From Rodentibacter pneumotropicus DSM 21403 (lineage in GTDB: Bacteria > Pseudomonadota > Gammaproteobacteria > Enterobacterales > Pasteurellaceae), in contig NZ_KB904040.1 in assembly GCF_000379905.1 (NCBI RefSeq), forward strand, positions 1-64,000: 64,000 bases of DNA, in the 5' to 3' direction. The notes below the pieces were generated by a model. That model ran no database searches. It was not told where the DNA came from and worked only from the letters and a program-made list of their open reading frames with translations. Shown here in pieces: positions 1 to 8,561 of the stretch (its first letter is position 1; each line of letters starts with the position of its first letter). Both the position numbers and the translations under genes were made by a program.

Positions 1-95
1 CTACAAGCCTACAAGCCTACAAGCCTACAAGCCTACAAGCCTACAAGCCTACAAGCCTACAAGCCTACAAGCCTACAAGCCTACAAGCCTACAAG
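1..95 (+). repeat. Octanucleotide tandem repeat (CTACAAGC)n
   Basis: Eleven perfect copies of CTACAAGC run from base 1 to 88, followed by seven bases of a twelfth. The tract continues beyond the left edge, so its full length is unknown. Eight is not a multiple of three, so gain or loss of a unit shifts the reading frame. No forward frame has a stop inside the tract; each reads the 8-residue period LQAYKPTS. The three frames end at 96-98 (TAG), 145-147 (TAA, overlapping the next gene's ATG as TAATG) and 158-160 (TAA). The reverse strand contains TAG stops. This is typical of a contingency-locus simple sequence repeat, but the gene it belongs to lies outside the window. Confidence 0.95.
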
Positions 96-146
96 TAGCT
101 TATTATCTAAATATCAACCTTGCAAATTTATTTGGGGAGGTTGTTA

Positions 147-1934
147 ATGGCTATTTTTAAAACTGAAGATATTGTTAGAGATGAAGCAGGAAAAATTCTT
201 GGTTTTGACCATAATTTAAAATCTACAACTTTAGGGATTGGAGTCGGGCAACTTACGACATTCAAACAACTCGGTTTTAAATCAGATAAAAAGCCTGATG
301 GATGGTATTTACCTAGTAATTCTAATGATGTCGCAATAATTCTTGAAACAAAAAATAGTAACGAAGACATTAAAAAAGAAAAATGGATTGATGAATTATT
401 TTCTAATATAGACATTATTTCAAGTAAATATAAAAAGATTATTGGTATTCTCTATAATGGCTATAATGTTGATGTATATAAAAATAAAGAACTAATCAAT
501 ACAGCTAAAACTCTTCAAGATAAACAATACTATATAGATCTATTTAAAGATAACAGCATAGACAAAAATAAAATCTATTCTTTAACTAAAAAAATTAATG
601 ATTTATTACACTTCAAATTCGGTATTAAAAATTTGTATCATCGAATGATTTTTACTGCATCCGCATTAGTGGTAGAGCGATTTGGCGGTAATTTAGGTGC
701 AATTAAAAATAACGGTTATGAGCCATTTCGTAATAAAATTTACGATACATTAGCTAAGTCATTGCAGGAACATCGCAGGCAAAATCTAAAAATTGATATT
801 TTGCTTGAAGTATATAGCGAAATTAGAATGAATGTCGTGGAAAACCAAGATGACATCAATTCTTTTATTGATAGCGTGATTGATATTTCCCATTCTGTTA
901 ATTCCAATAATTGGAATGGCGAAGATGTAATGGGGATTTTCTTTAATGAGTTTAACCGCTATAAGAAAAAATCTGAGAGTGGGCAAGTATTTACCCCTGA
1001 GCATATTACCTCTTTTATGTATGACTTAATCGGAGTTAGCCATAACGATAAAGTGCTAGATGCCACCTGTGGTAGTGGCGGATTTTTAGTGAAAGCAATG
1101 GCAAATATGATTAAAGAAGTGGGTGGTATAAATACTATTGAAGCAGAAAATATCAAGAAAGATCAGTTATTCGGTATAGAGTTTGACAGAGAAATTTTCG
1201 CGTTAGCCTGTGCCAATATGCTCATTCATAAAGACGGAAAAACCAACCTAGAGCAGCTAGATACAAGAGAAACACAAGCTTGTGAATGGATAAAATCCAA
1301 ACCAATAACTAAAGTATTGATGAACCCTCCGTATGAGCGTAAATATGGTTGTAAAAAAATTGTAGAAAATGTACTTGAAAATGTGCCAGTAGGGACAAAA
1401 TGCGCCTTTATCTTACCTGATAAAAAACTGGAAAAAGACAAAATGAGCAATTTGCTCAAAAAACATACTCTAGAGAGTATTATTAAATTACCTGAAAATC
1501 TATTCGATGCAGGCGTTACCACCAGCATTTTTGTGTTTGAAGCAGGCAAACCGCAGAATAAACGAAAAGTTTTTGCTTGCTATATGGAAGATGACGGCTT
1601 GGAGCGAGTGAAAAACCAAGGGCGACACGACATTAAAAATCGCTGGGCTGAGATTGAACGCTATTGGCTAGATGTAGTATTGATGAAAAAAGACGAAAAA
1701 TACAAAACACATCAATGGTTAGATCCACTCGAATGTTTATCATATCAAAAACCACAAAAAGAATTTGAGATCTTTGAAGAAGATTTCAAAAAAGTCATCT
1801 TAGACTATATCTTATTTGAAGATGGTATTGATGTGAAAACCTTTAATGATAATCTGCTCAATAAAGTTTTATACCAATCAGAGATCGAAAATAATAAGCT
1901 CGTATTAAACCTAAAAGGGAAAAGCAATGAATAA
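147..1934 (+). CDS. BcgI-like restriction-modification subunit (nuclease plus N6-adenine methylase)
   Basis: A 595-residue protein that appears to fuse a nuclease to an adenine methyltransferase. Near the N-terminus, PDG (D51) and ETK (E67, K69) fit a PD-(D/E)XK nuclease core like the HsdR N-terminal domain. The middle carries an N6-adenine methylase of HsdM type: SAM motif I DATCGSGGF at 305-313 and catalytic NPPY at 393-396. Cleavage and methylation in one chain with a separate specificity subunit is the arrangement of BcgI-type IIB/IIG enzymes; a plain HsdM would lack the nuclease. ATG 147 is chosen because GGGGAGG lies 6 bases upstream; an in-frame TTG at 120 lacks support. The stop overlaps the specificity gene by 8 bases. 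The gene is AT-rich relative to the core genes, suggesting acquisition. Activity is inferred. Confidence 0.85.
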   Translation: MAIFKTEDIVRDEAGKILGFDHNLKSTTLGIGVGQLTTFKQLGFKSDKKPDGWYLPSNSNDVAIILETKNSNEDIKKEKWIDELFSNIDIISSKYKKIIGILYNGYNVDVYKNKELINTAKTLQDKQYYIDLFKDNSIDKNKIYSLTKKINDLLHFKFGIKNLYHRMIFTASALVVERFGGNLGAIKNNGYEPFRNKIYDTLAKSLQEHRRQNLKIDILLEVYSEIRMNVVENQDDINSFIDSVIDISHSVNSNNWNGEDVMGIFFNEFNRYKKKSESGQVFTPEHITSFMYDLIGVSHNDKVLDATCGSGGFLVKAMANMIKEVGGINTIEAENIKKDQLFGIEFDREIFALACANMLIHKDGKTNLEQLDTRETQACEWIKSKPITKVLMNPPYERKYGCKKIVENVLENVPVGTKCAFILPDKKLEKDKMSNLLKKHTLESIIKLPENLFDAGVTTSIFVFEAGKPQNKRKVFACYMEDDGLERVKNQGRHDIKNRWAEIERYWLDVVLMKKDEKYKTHQWLDPLECLSYQKPQKEFEIFEEDFKKVILDYILFEDGIDVKTFNDNLLNKVLYQSEIENNKLVLNLKGKSNE

Positions 1935-2976
1935 ATTAGATATTTCAGGTTGGAAAGAGTTTGTTATTGGCAAATTATTTGAGATTAAACGCCCTGATAG
2001 TCGGAGTATTAAACAATATGAAGATGGCTCAGTACCTTTTGTGTCATCAGGCAATTTTAATAATGGTATTGATAAATTTGTTACACCTTTCAGTGATGAA
2101 TGTTTAGATAGAGGTAATTGTATAACGATTAGTCCTGTTGATGGTAGTTGTTTTTATCAACCAACAGATTTTCTTGGTCGTGGAGGAGGGGGAAGCTCAA
2201 TCATTTTGCTATATAACGATAATCTTAATGAAAAAAATGGTATGTTTATAAGTACAATTTTAAGAAAAACATTAAGTAGACTTTATGAATATAATGATAT
2301 GGGAAGTTCTAATTCAATTAAACAAGAAAAAATAAAATTACCAGCTACGGCGAACAATCAACCAGACTGGGAATATATGGAGAACTACATTAAGCGGTTA
2401 TATTTTATAAAGAGAGGTGGTATTTCTACCGTTGTAAACTATGTAGGAAAACCAACAACAAAACGTGTAGACATAACAAAGTGGGGAACTTTTCAAATTG
2501 GTGAATTATTTGAAATTAAAAAACCTGAAGTTATCCACTCAAAAAATGTTCAAGAATGTAATTTGCAAAATGAATCTGATAGCATCCCTTATGTTGTGAG
2601 AACAAAATTTAACAATGGAATAAAATGCAATATTATTAAGACATCAGAAATGCAACCTACAATATCAGGCGTTATTTCATTTGGAGCAGAAAATACCGTT
2701 TTTTTCTACCAAGAGAAAGAATTTGTCTCAGGTAGGGATATTTATTATATAGACACAAGTTATTTATCTAAAAACACTTGTTTGTTCTTGGTAGCTTGTT
2801 TGAATACTATTACTCATAAATATTCATATAATAATGGACTATTTCCAGACTTACTTAGAAAAGAAAATATTTCCCTACCCATAACTAATCAAAATACTCC
2901 AGATTGGAAATATATGGAAGACTATATAAGCTGTTTATTTCAGCAACAAAATAATAGTTTACAACAGCTACTTTAA
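1927..2976 (+). CDS. Restriction-modification specificity subunit (HsdS/BcgB-like)
   Basis: A 349-residue DNA-recognition subunit partnering the preceding nuclease-methylase. It has two similar halves, each one target-recognition domain. The first starts near residue 9 with WKEFVIGKLFEIKRP and ends near LPATANNQPDWEYMENYI. The second starts near residue 180 with WGTFQIGELFEIKKP and ends near LPITNQNTPDWKYMEDYI. The repeated 'LP..NQ..PDW.YME.YI' boundary is typical of S subunits that pair with BcgI-like RM proteins, and two domains imply a bipartite target. The start overlaps the upstream gene by 8 bases, so translation is probably coupled. A strong hairpin terminator follows at 2984. The target sequence cannot be deduced. 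Confidence 0.88.
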   Translation: MNKLDISGWKEFVIGKLFEIKRPDSRSIKQYEDGSVPFVSSGNFNNGIDKFVTPFSDECLDRGNCITISPVDGSCFYQPTDFLGRGGGGSSIILLYNDNLNEKNGMFISTILRKTLSRLYEYNDMGSSNSIKQEKIKLPATANNQPDWEYMENYIKRLYFIKRGGISTVVNYVGKPTTKRVDITKWGTFQIGELFEIKKPEVIHSKNVQECNLQNESDSIPYVVRTKFNNGIKCNIIKTSEMQPTISGVISFGAENTVFFYQEKEFVSGRDIYYIDTSYLSKNTCLFLVACLNTITHKYSYNNGLFPDLLRKENISLPITNQNTPDWKYMEDYISCLFQQQNNSLQQLL

Positions 2977-2983
2977 AATATAT

Positions 2984-3012
2984 AAGCAATCCCTTTCGGG
3001 ATTGCTTTTTAT
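2984..3012 (+). terminator. Rho-independent terminator of the restriction-modification operon
   Basis: AAGCAATCCC pairs perfectly with GGGATTGCTT around a TTTC loop and is followed by a T-rich tract. It lies 8 bases after the specificity-subunit stop. Confidence 0.9.
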
Positions 3013-3121
3013 TCTTGCAAATCGATCAAGTTTCGATCTAAAATACTGCCTACTTTAGGCAAATCTTCTCGTTTGCTTTTTCATATTTAATTCGTTCAAC
3101 CAATTTAGCAAGAGAAACATG

Positions 3122-3146
3122 ACTTATTGACTATAAAACAATAAGT
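3122..3146. repeat. Small inverted repeat upstream of the transposase
   Basis: ACTTATTG (3122-3129) and CAATAAGT (3139-3146) are perfect inverted copies around a 9-base loop, just before the transposase frame. It could be an operator or weak hairpin of the insertion element. No T tract follows. Confidence 0.4.
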
Positions 3147-3165
3147 TGGAGCTTGATTATGTACG

Positions 3166-4211
3166 TTGAACGAAAAGATGAAAAACAACAAGAAAAAAAC
3201 ATCACCTCTCTTACTTTCTGCACTTCGCAATCTCTCTGCGTTAGCTATTTACGATTTATCTGATACCGAAATACTCATTCTTCTTAAAAATGCTCGTTGG
3301 GGAAATTCTCATTGTTTTCATACTGTTCAATGTCCTCGTTGTCAGATTGAGCATAAAGCCTATTTTATTTCTTCTCGTAAGCAATGGCAGTGCAAACATT
3401 GCCAACATCGTTTTTCTGTAAAAAGTGGTACGATTTTTCAGCACACTAAACTTTCCCTAAAAAAGCTACTATTATCGGTTTATTATTTCACTATCAATAG
3501 TAAAGGGATTTCTGCTCTTAACTTATCTCGTTATATTGGCGTGCAATATAAAACATCATGGGCATTATTCATATTGATGGTTGTTATGTGAATAACTACC
3601 TTCGCCCAAAAAATTTTAAACATAAGCGAATTGATAGACGTAAGAGATGTCACCAACGTAAAGATAAATCCTGCGTTATGGTTTTCCGTCAACAAGCTGC
3701 AAATCAGGAAATAATAAAAGGAGCCGACCGCACTCTCGTTGCATTAGTTAAAGAGGAAAATGCTGATGATATGCTTGCTTTAACACATCGCTTAGTCGCA
3801 CCAAAATCTACAATTTGTGCTGATGAAAATCCTGCTTATGATGGCTTGGCATTTCACTATGACTTATGTCGCGTAAACCATTCGCAAGAATATTGCTCGA
3901 TTGACGGCACCACCAATAACCTAGCTGAATCCTTCTTTGCACGATTTAGAAGAATGATTATGGGTGTGTATCATAAGATGGGAAATAATTACATGATGCA
4001 CTATGCGAATGAAACCGCATGGCGTGAGGATTTTCGTTACCAGTCAGATAAAGACAAATTCGACAACGTACTAAAACGCTGTTTGAAAGCCAGACCTTCA
4101 CGAGATTTAACTGGCTACTGGCAGGGAAATAAGAAACCTACGGCAAAATTTGGATTGGAAAGTTTATGTTTGGAAGCCTCAAACAATAACCAATATTTAG
4201 CCGTAGCCTAA
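3166..4211 (+). pseudogene. ISXO2/IS1595-type transposase, broken by internal deletion
   Basis: Two frames together form most of an ISXO2-like transposase. The 5' part (TTG 3166 or ATG 3178 to 3591) has a zinc-ribbon, CPRC near residue 60 and CKHC near 75, then a helical segment ending KTSWALF. The 3' part (from about 3558, another frame) begins within HIDGCYVNNYLRP, around the first catalytic Asp, and continues through ENPAYDG and NNLAESFFARFRRM to a normal end at 4211. Intact relatives carry several dozen residues between the WAL.H motif and the first DDE Asp. Here WALF runs directly into HIDG, so an out-of-frame deletion near 3565-3580 has removed that stretch. Clear element ends were not found. 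The protein is very probably inactive. Confidence 0.82.
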
Positions 4212-4239
4212 ACAATTTAAAGCAACACAAGGAGCAATA

Positions 4240-4722
4240 ATGGAAACCATGACACACACTCCACTTAACGTGGATTTAAAAAAGATGGACTATGAAACAT
4301 TCAAAACTTTTATGCGAGAACTGGCTCAGATGTATTCAAACGTAAAAGATGATGCCTATCTGTTGTTCTATCACAATTTGCGAGACCTTGCGAAAGAAGT
4401 CAGTACTTTACCCCGTAATCCATTGATATTTTATGGAGCCTATGAAATCGCTAATAATCAGATAGTCGTGGCGATATTTGAAATGCAATTTACCGATGAA
4501 GTGTTTGAAACCGAAGAAGGGAAACCTTATCAGATGCTTTCTATTATTAGTAGTTTTGCAGAAGATAAAATCTATCTACGTTGCCCGACAAAAATTAGAG
4601 AACACCTCACTCAACCTGAATACGTTGCTCTCTGCGAACAGGCTTACCCTGCAATGATGGAACAAATGCTACTAGAGGAGCAACGAGAAAGACTGTTTAG
4701 AAGAAAACGGAAAAGTGAGTAA
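4240..4722 (+). CDS. Hypothetical protein next to the transposase remnant
   Basis: A 160-residue protein I do not recognise. ATG 4240 is preceded by AAGGAG at good spacing. The sequence is soluble-looking and acidic in its middle (FETEEGKP near residue 88), with no signal peptide or membrane segment. It ends in a strongly charged helix (EEQRERLFRRKRKSE). It lies 28 bases after the broken transposase and before a terminator. It may be a passenger of the mobile region or an old host gene; the sequence does not decide. Confidence 0.65.
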   Translation: METMTHTPLNVDLKKMDYETFKTFMRELAQMYSNVKDDAYLLFYHNLRDLAKEVSTLPRNPLIFYGAYEIANNQIVVAIFEMQFTDEVFETEEGKPYQMLSIISSFAEDKIYLRCPTKIREHLTQPEYVALCEQAYPAMMEQMLLEEQRERLFRRKRKSE

Positions 4723-4765
4723 TGGAAAAATAAGTAGAATTCTGTAAAATACATTTATAAAAAAT

Positions 4766-4796
4766 AATGCCCTTATCGAAATAAGGGCATTTTTAT
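4766..4796. terminator. Bidirectional hairpin terminator
   Basis: AATGCCCTTAT pairs with ATAAGGGCATT around CGAA, followed by TTTTAT. It closes the hypothetical gene on the plus strand and may also serve galM, which converges on it from the right. Confidence 0.8.
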
Positions 4797-4874
4797 ATGG
4801 TATTGTTTAAATTTTGGTCTTTGTGCAACTGCTACATAATACCGAAAAATACTCTTATTTTTACCGCACTTTTC

Positions 4875-5897
4875 CTATAAAAACTTAAACTCCGTCCACT
4901 GATAATACCGCTCATTGGCTTTTTGAATCCCGCCATAATTTTGCCATTCGGGGTGATTCGGCGTATCCGGTAAACATTGTGTCTCTAATGCAATTCCGGA
5001 AAAATCGGCATATTTCCCCCCATCTCGGGCTGGTGTGCCGGCAAGATAATTTCCCGTATAAACCTGCAACGCGGCTTGGGAGGTTCGCACTTCAAGACTT
5101 AAATCCCCATTTGGAGAGCTCAACAAGACACAAGGTTTTTGCCATGCTTTATTCACGATAAAAGAATGATCATAACCTTTAGTCAGGCTCTGACCGCCTT
5201 GCAAAAAATCTTGTTTAATCTGCTTAGTCAGTCGAAAATCAAAACTTGTTCCTACCACATGTTTAAGCGGAGAATTAGGAATGCCATCACTATTTACCGG
5301 CAAATAAAAATCTGCGTTCAAACGTAAACGATGTTCTCGTATATCTGTACCTTGTTCGGCATTTTCTAAATTAAAATAGGCATGATTGGTCAAATTCAGT
5401 GCAGTATCTTTATCACTCAAACCTTCATATTCAATTTTGACAGCATTATCGTCTGTGAGTGTGTAAATCACGGTTACGTTTACATTTCCGGGAAACCCCT
5501 GCTCCCCGTCAGCAGAATTCAATGAAAAACAGACAAAATTTTCACCGCACTTTTCAATCATCCAACGACGTTGATCAAAACCTTTCCCACCGTGAAGTTG
5601 ATGCAGCCCTTGATTGGCTTCCAGTTGAATTATTTCTCCGTTTAATTCGAACTGTGCGTTTGCAATGCGGTTAGCATAACGCCCTACACTCGCCCCCAAA
5701 TAGGCATTCTGATTCGGATAATCTTCTACTTTGCAACCCAACAAGACTTCTCGCAATTCACCGTTTACCGGGACTTGACAGGAAATCCAAGTTGCCCCCC
5801 AATCCATCAATTTAATACACATTCCTTTTTCATTTTGCAAAGAGACAAGCTGATAAGGTTTACCATCAGGGGCATTGAATGCTGTTTTTTCTAACAT
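4875..5897 (-). CDS. galM: Aldose 1-epimerase (galactose mutarotase)
   Basis: Interconverts beta- and alpha-D-galactose so that galactokinase receives the alpha anomer. Family landmarks are visible: GLHQLHGG with the substrate His near residue 95, NHAYFNL with the catalytic His near 170, YDHSF near 235, and GIALETQ containing the catalytic Glu near 300. The start MLEKTAFNAP at 5897 gives 340 residues, normal for the family. It has AAGGAAA just upstream and begins 8 bases after the galK stop. A longer frame reaching into galK exists but is unlikely. It is the last gene of galTKM. Confidence 0.95.
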   Translation of the reverse strand: MLEKTAFNAPDGKPYQLVSLQNEKGMCIKLMDWGATWISCQVPVNGELREVLLGCKVEDYPNQNAYLGASVGRYANRIANAQFELNGEIIQLEANQGLHQLHGGKGFDQRRWMIEKCGENFVCFSLNSADGEQGFPGNVNVTVIYTLTDDNAVKIEYEGLSDKDTALNLTNHAYFNLENAEQGTDIREHRLRLNADFYLPVNSDGIPNSPLKHVVGTSFDFRLTKQIKQDFLQGGQSLTKGYDHSFIVNKAWQKPCVLLSSPNGDLSLEVRTSQAALQVYTGNYLAGTPARDGGKYADFSGIALETQCLPDTPNHPEWQNYGGIQKANERYYQWTEFKFL

Positions 5898-5905
5898 AGT
5901 TTTCC

Positions 5906-7060
5906 TTAAATCACTCGTACACCCGGTGAAGCCTGACACACATAGAAAGTTTCTTTTAATCCGGTAGTTTTTTCATAATTATCTGCAATTATTTTACGCA
6001 CAGCATCGACTTTATCCTGTGGCGCAAGGGCAACGATACAACCGCCAAAACCGCCCCCCGTCATTCTTGTGCCCCCCTGTTTACCAATAGCCAACTGTAC
6101 TAATTCTACTAAATAATCAATTTGTGGCACGGTAATTTCAAAATCATCACGCATTGAATCATGGGATTGCTCCATTAACTCACCCAAACGAATTAAATCG
6201 TTGCGTGTTAGCGCATCTACGGCATCCAATACTCGCTGATTTTCAGTCACAACGTGACGGGCACGTTTTGCCACAATCGGATCAAGTGCGGTCAATTCCG
6301 CCTCTTTTTCTTTAAATTGAGATACGGATACATCACGTAGCGCTTTCACACCGAAAAATGCCGCAGCTTTTTCACATTGCTGACGGCGAGTATTGTATTC
6401 GCCTGTGACTAAATCGTGAGGTACATTAGAATTAACGATAATCACAGCAATGTCATCCGGTACCGGTGTCGGTGTTGTTTCAAGGCTTCGGCAGTCTATC
6501 ATTAGAAGATGATCTTTTTGTCCGAGTGCAGAAATAAGCTGATCCATATTGCCACAATTCGCACCGACAAATTGATTTTCGGCTTTTTGACCATTGAGCG
6601 CAATATCAATATGAGAAATGACTAAATCGCCTAATTGCTGACAAAATTTTCCCACTGCTACTTCAAGCGATGCTGATGAACTTAAACCGGAAGAAAGCGG
6701 TACGTTACCCGAAATGACAAGATCCGCCCCCTGTTTAAAATCCGGACAACGCTCTTGAACAAATTTCACTACGCCACGCACATAATTCGCCCATTTATGG
6801 GGGCTTTTTTCGATTCTTTTAACAAGGGAAAATTCATCGGTTTCATCCAAATCAGCCGCATAAACGTACCAAATATGATCATCACGTTTTTTACCGCTCA
6901 CCGCCGTGCCAAAGTTTATCGCACAGGGCATGACAAAGCCTTCATTGTAATCCGTATGTTCCCCAATAATATTCACACGGCCCGGGGCGTAAACAGTGAG
7001 TGTGGGTTCTGTATCTAATTTCTGAGTGAAAATGTATTGGGATTTTTCTATTGGTGTCAT
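5906..7060 (-). CDS. galK: Galactokinase
   Basis: Phosphorylates alpha-D-galactose to galactose-1-phosphate with ATP in the Leloir pathway. This 384-residue GHMP-superfamily kinase shows the galactokinase signature [13 protein letters not shown] near residue 28, the ATP-binding [13 protein letters not shown] loop near 120, and a C-terminal [12 protein letters not shown] motif near 335. Length is standard. AAGGA lies 9 bases before the ATG. The ATG also overlaps the stop of a 57-codon upstream frame as TAATG. Unlike the tight galK-galM junction, galT lies 237 bases upstream across a structured insert. Confidence 0.97.
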   Translation of the reverse strand: MTPIEKSQYIFTQKLDTEPTLTVYAPGRVNIIGEHTDYNEGFVMPCAINFGTAVSGKKRDDHIWYVYAADLDETDEFSLVKRIEKSPHKWANYVRGVVKFVQERCPDFKQGADLVISGNVPLSSGLSSSASLEVAVGKFCQQLGDLVISHIDIALNGQKAENQFVGANCGNMDQLISALGQKDHLLMIDCRSLETTPTPVPDDIAVIIVNSNVPHDLVTGEYNTRRQQCEKAAAFFGVKALRDVSVSQFKEKEAELTALDPIVAKRARHVVTENQRVLDAVDALTRNDLIRLGELMEQSHDSMRDDFEITVPQIDYLVELVQLAIGKQGGTRMTGGGFGGCIVALAPQDKVDAVRKIIADNYEKTTGLKETFYVCQASPGVRVI

Positions 7061-7233
7061 TAAATATATCCTTCATTATTATAGGGATTTGAGAGTGACT
7101 TGATTATCACGTACAAGTAATGCTTCATTATTACTGATAGGAGATAACGGCAAAGTAGAGAGTAAGTATCAATTATTTTCTGTGCCGCATCTTCGATGAA
7201 GATAAAAATAATTCCTTCATATTTACTCTCCAT
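7060..7233 (-). CDS. Candidate small ORF coupled to galK
   Basis: A 57-residue frame (starts [18 protein letters not shown], ends NPYNNEGYI) whose TAA overlaps the galK ATG by one base. Codons are plausible and there is a hydrophobic middle, but the ribosome site is weak (CAGG about 6 bases upstream). Its first half lies inside a long inverted repeat, so the frame may be accidental. I recognise no family. The TAATG junction is the main reason to list it. Confidence 0.25.
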   Translation of the reverse strand: MESKYEGIIFIFIEDAAQKIIDTYSLLCRYLLSVIMKHYLYVIIKSLSNPYNNEGYI

Positions 7234-7247
7234 CTATACCTGTTATC
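7143..7247. repeat. Long imperfect inverted repeat between galT and galK
   Basis: A 105-base palindromic block. GATAACGG..AGAGAGTAAGTAT..AATTATTTT on the left matches the complement of the right arm (GATAACAGG..GGAGAGTAAATAT..AATTATTTT), with small bulges and a short centre near 7190-7201. The transcript would fold into one long hairpin. It could be a small non-autonomous element (MITE-like), an mRNA-stability element, or a regulator of distal gal genes. Other copies cannot be sought from this window alone. Confidence 0.7.
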
Positions 7248-7297
7248 GCTATTTGTTGAAATAAAGTGCGGTTATTTTTCACCGTGTTTTTTTAATC

Positions 7298-8344
7298 CTA
7301 TCGCATTGTGTAATGCATCTCGCTCAACGCTCTCAATCTGTCTGCAGCCTGCTCTGCGGTCAAATCACGTTGGCTTTCACCAAGCATTTCATACCCCACC
7401 ATAAATTTTCGTACCGTGGCAGATCGTAAAAGCGGTGGGTAAAAATGCGCATGGAGCAGCCAGTGTTCATTTTCTTCACCATTAAAAGGAGCAGCATGAA
7501 ATCCCATCGAATAGGGGAAGGAAGTTTCAAATAAATTATCGTATTTTGTGGTCAGTTTTTTCAGAATTAAAGCTAAATCTTTGGCTTGTGATTCGCTGAG
7601 TTCCGTTAAACGTTTAATATGTGTTTTTGGTAACAGCAAAGTTTCAAAAGGCCACACTGCCCAATAAGGCACGAGAGCCACCCAACATTCGGTTTCCACC
7701 ACAATCCGCTCTTTTAATTCAAGCTCACGCTTTACATAATCCAACAACATAACAGAACCGTATTTTTGCCAATAACGACGCTGGTTTTTATCTTCACCGG
7801 CTACTTCATTTGGTAAGAAACTGTTTGCCCAAATTTGTCCATGGGGATGAGGATTGGAACAGCCCATCGCCGCTCCCTTATTTTCAAAAATCTGCACCCA
7901 TTGATATTTTACCCCAAGTTCCCGAAGTTGCATTTGCCAAACTTTAATTACTTCTTCAATTTCAAGTGCGGTCAATAATGGTAAAGTTTTGCTATGATCC
8001 GGTGAAAAACAAATTACTCTACTCTCTCCACAAGCCTGTGAGCTTTGAAAAAGCGGATCATTTGATTTTTCCGGTGCGGGAGTATCCTCTAGAAGTGCAG
8101 AAAAATCATTTTTGAATACATAGGGTTTACAGTAATCAGGATTTTGCTCCCCTGTAATACGTTTATTGCGTGGGCAAAGATAACAATTCGGATCATGGCT
8201 TGGTTTCTGCTCTTCTACGACTTTTTCTTGCTGCCCCTGCCATGGACGTTTGGCCCGATGCGGTGAAACCAAGACCCATTGATCAATTAACGGATTATAA
8301 CGACGGTGCGGATGTTCCGTTGGCTCAAATAATCTATCACTCAT
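7298..8344 (-). CDS. galT: Galactose-1-phosphate uridylyltransferase
   Basis: Exchanges UMP between UDP-glucose and galactose-1-phosphate in the Leloir pathway. The catalytic HPH triad is at 166-168 within [13 protein letters not shown] CxxC zinc pair (C54, C57) lies in [10 protein letters not shown]. At 348 residues it is full length. It is the first gene of the gal operon and is divergent from galS; the shared intergenic region holds galactose-operator and CRP-like sites. No galE is present in the window. Confidence 0.97.
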   Translation of the reverse strand: MSDRLFEPTEHPHRRYNPLIDQWVLVSPHRAKRPWQGQQEKVVEEQKPSHDPNCYLCPRNKRITGEQNPDYCKPYVFKNDFSALLEDTPAPEKSNDPLFQSSQACGESRVICFSPDHSKTLPLLTALEIEEVIKVWQMQLRELGVKYQWVQIFENKGAAMGCSNPHPHGQIWANSFLPNEVAGEDKNQRRYWQKYGSVMLLDYVKRELELKERIVVETECWVALVPYWAVWPFETLLLPKTHIKRLTELSESQAKDLALILKKLTTKYDNLFETSFPYSMGFHAAPFNGEENEHWLLHAHFYPPLLRSATVRKFMVGYEMLGESQRDLTAEQAADRLRALSEMHYTMR

Positions 8345-8368
8345 GTATATCCCTTAATCTATTAATTT

Positions 8369-8380
8369 GTAATCGGTTAC
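8369..8380. promoter_or_regulatory. GalR/GalS-type operator, galT side
   Basis: GTAATCGGTTAC fits the symmetrical GTAANCGNTTAC galactose-operator pattern almost perfectly. It lies 25 bases upstream of the galT start. Confidence 0.75.
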
Positions 8381-8423
8381 ATTTTATTGATGTTGTAAGA
8401 TACCTAACTTCCGAACAATAAAC

Positions 8424-8439
8424 CGTGATCCATATCACA
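8424..8439. promoter_or_regulatory. CRP-like site in the galT-galS intergenic region
   Basis: CGTGA-N6-TCACA differs from the CRP core TGTGA-N6-TCACA at one position. It sits centrally between the divergent galT and galS genes. Confidence 0.65.
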
Positions 8440-8464
8440 AAATTAGAATTTTAAGGGATTTTTT

Positions 8465-8480
8465 TGTGATCTATATTACA
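8465..8480. promoter_or_regulatory. Second CRP-like site, galS side
   Basis: TGTGA-N6-TTACA has one mismatch to the CRP core. It lies 82 bases upstream of galS. Confidence 0.55.
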
Positions 8481-8490
8481 AATTTAAAAA

Positions 8491-8502
8491 GTAAACGTTT
8501 TC
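8491..8502. promoter_or_regulatory. GalR/GalS-type operator, galS side
   Basis: GTAAACGTTTTC matches the LacI-family galactose half-sites with the central CG. It lies 60 bases upstream of galS and suggests autoregulation. Confidence 0.6.
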
Positions 8503-8561
8503 AATATTATACTAAGTTATTATGATGGGTAGTGATAAGTTAAGAAGAAAGAGGGCATATT

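Noticed and set aside
1-96. Short direct repeats at the left edge as a CRISPR array
   Set aside because: The 8-bp units are contiguous with no spacers, so this is a simple sequence repeat.
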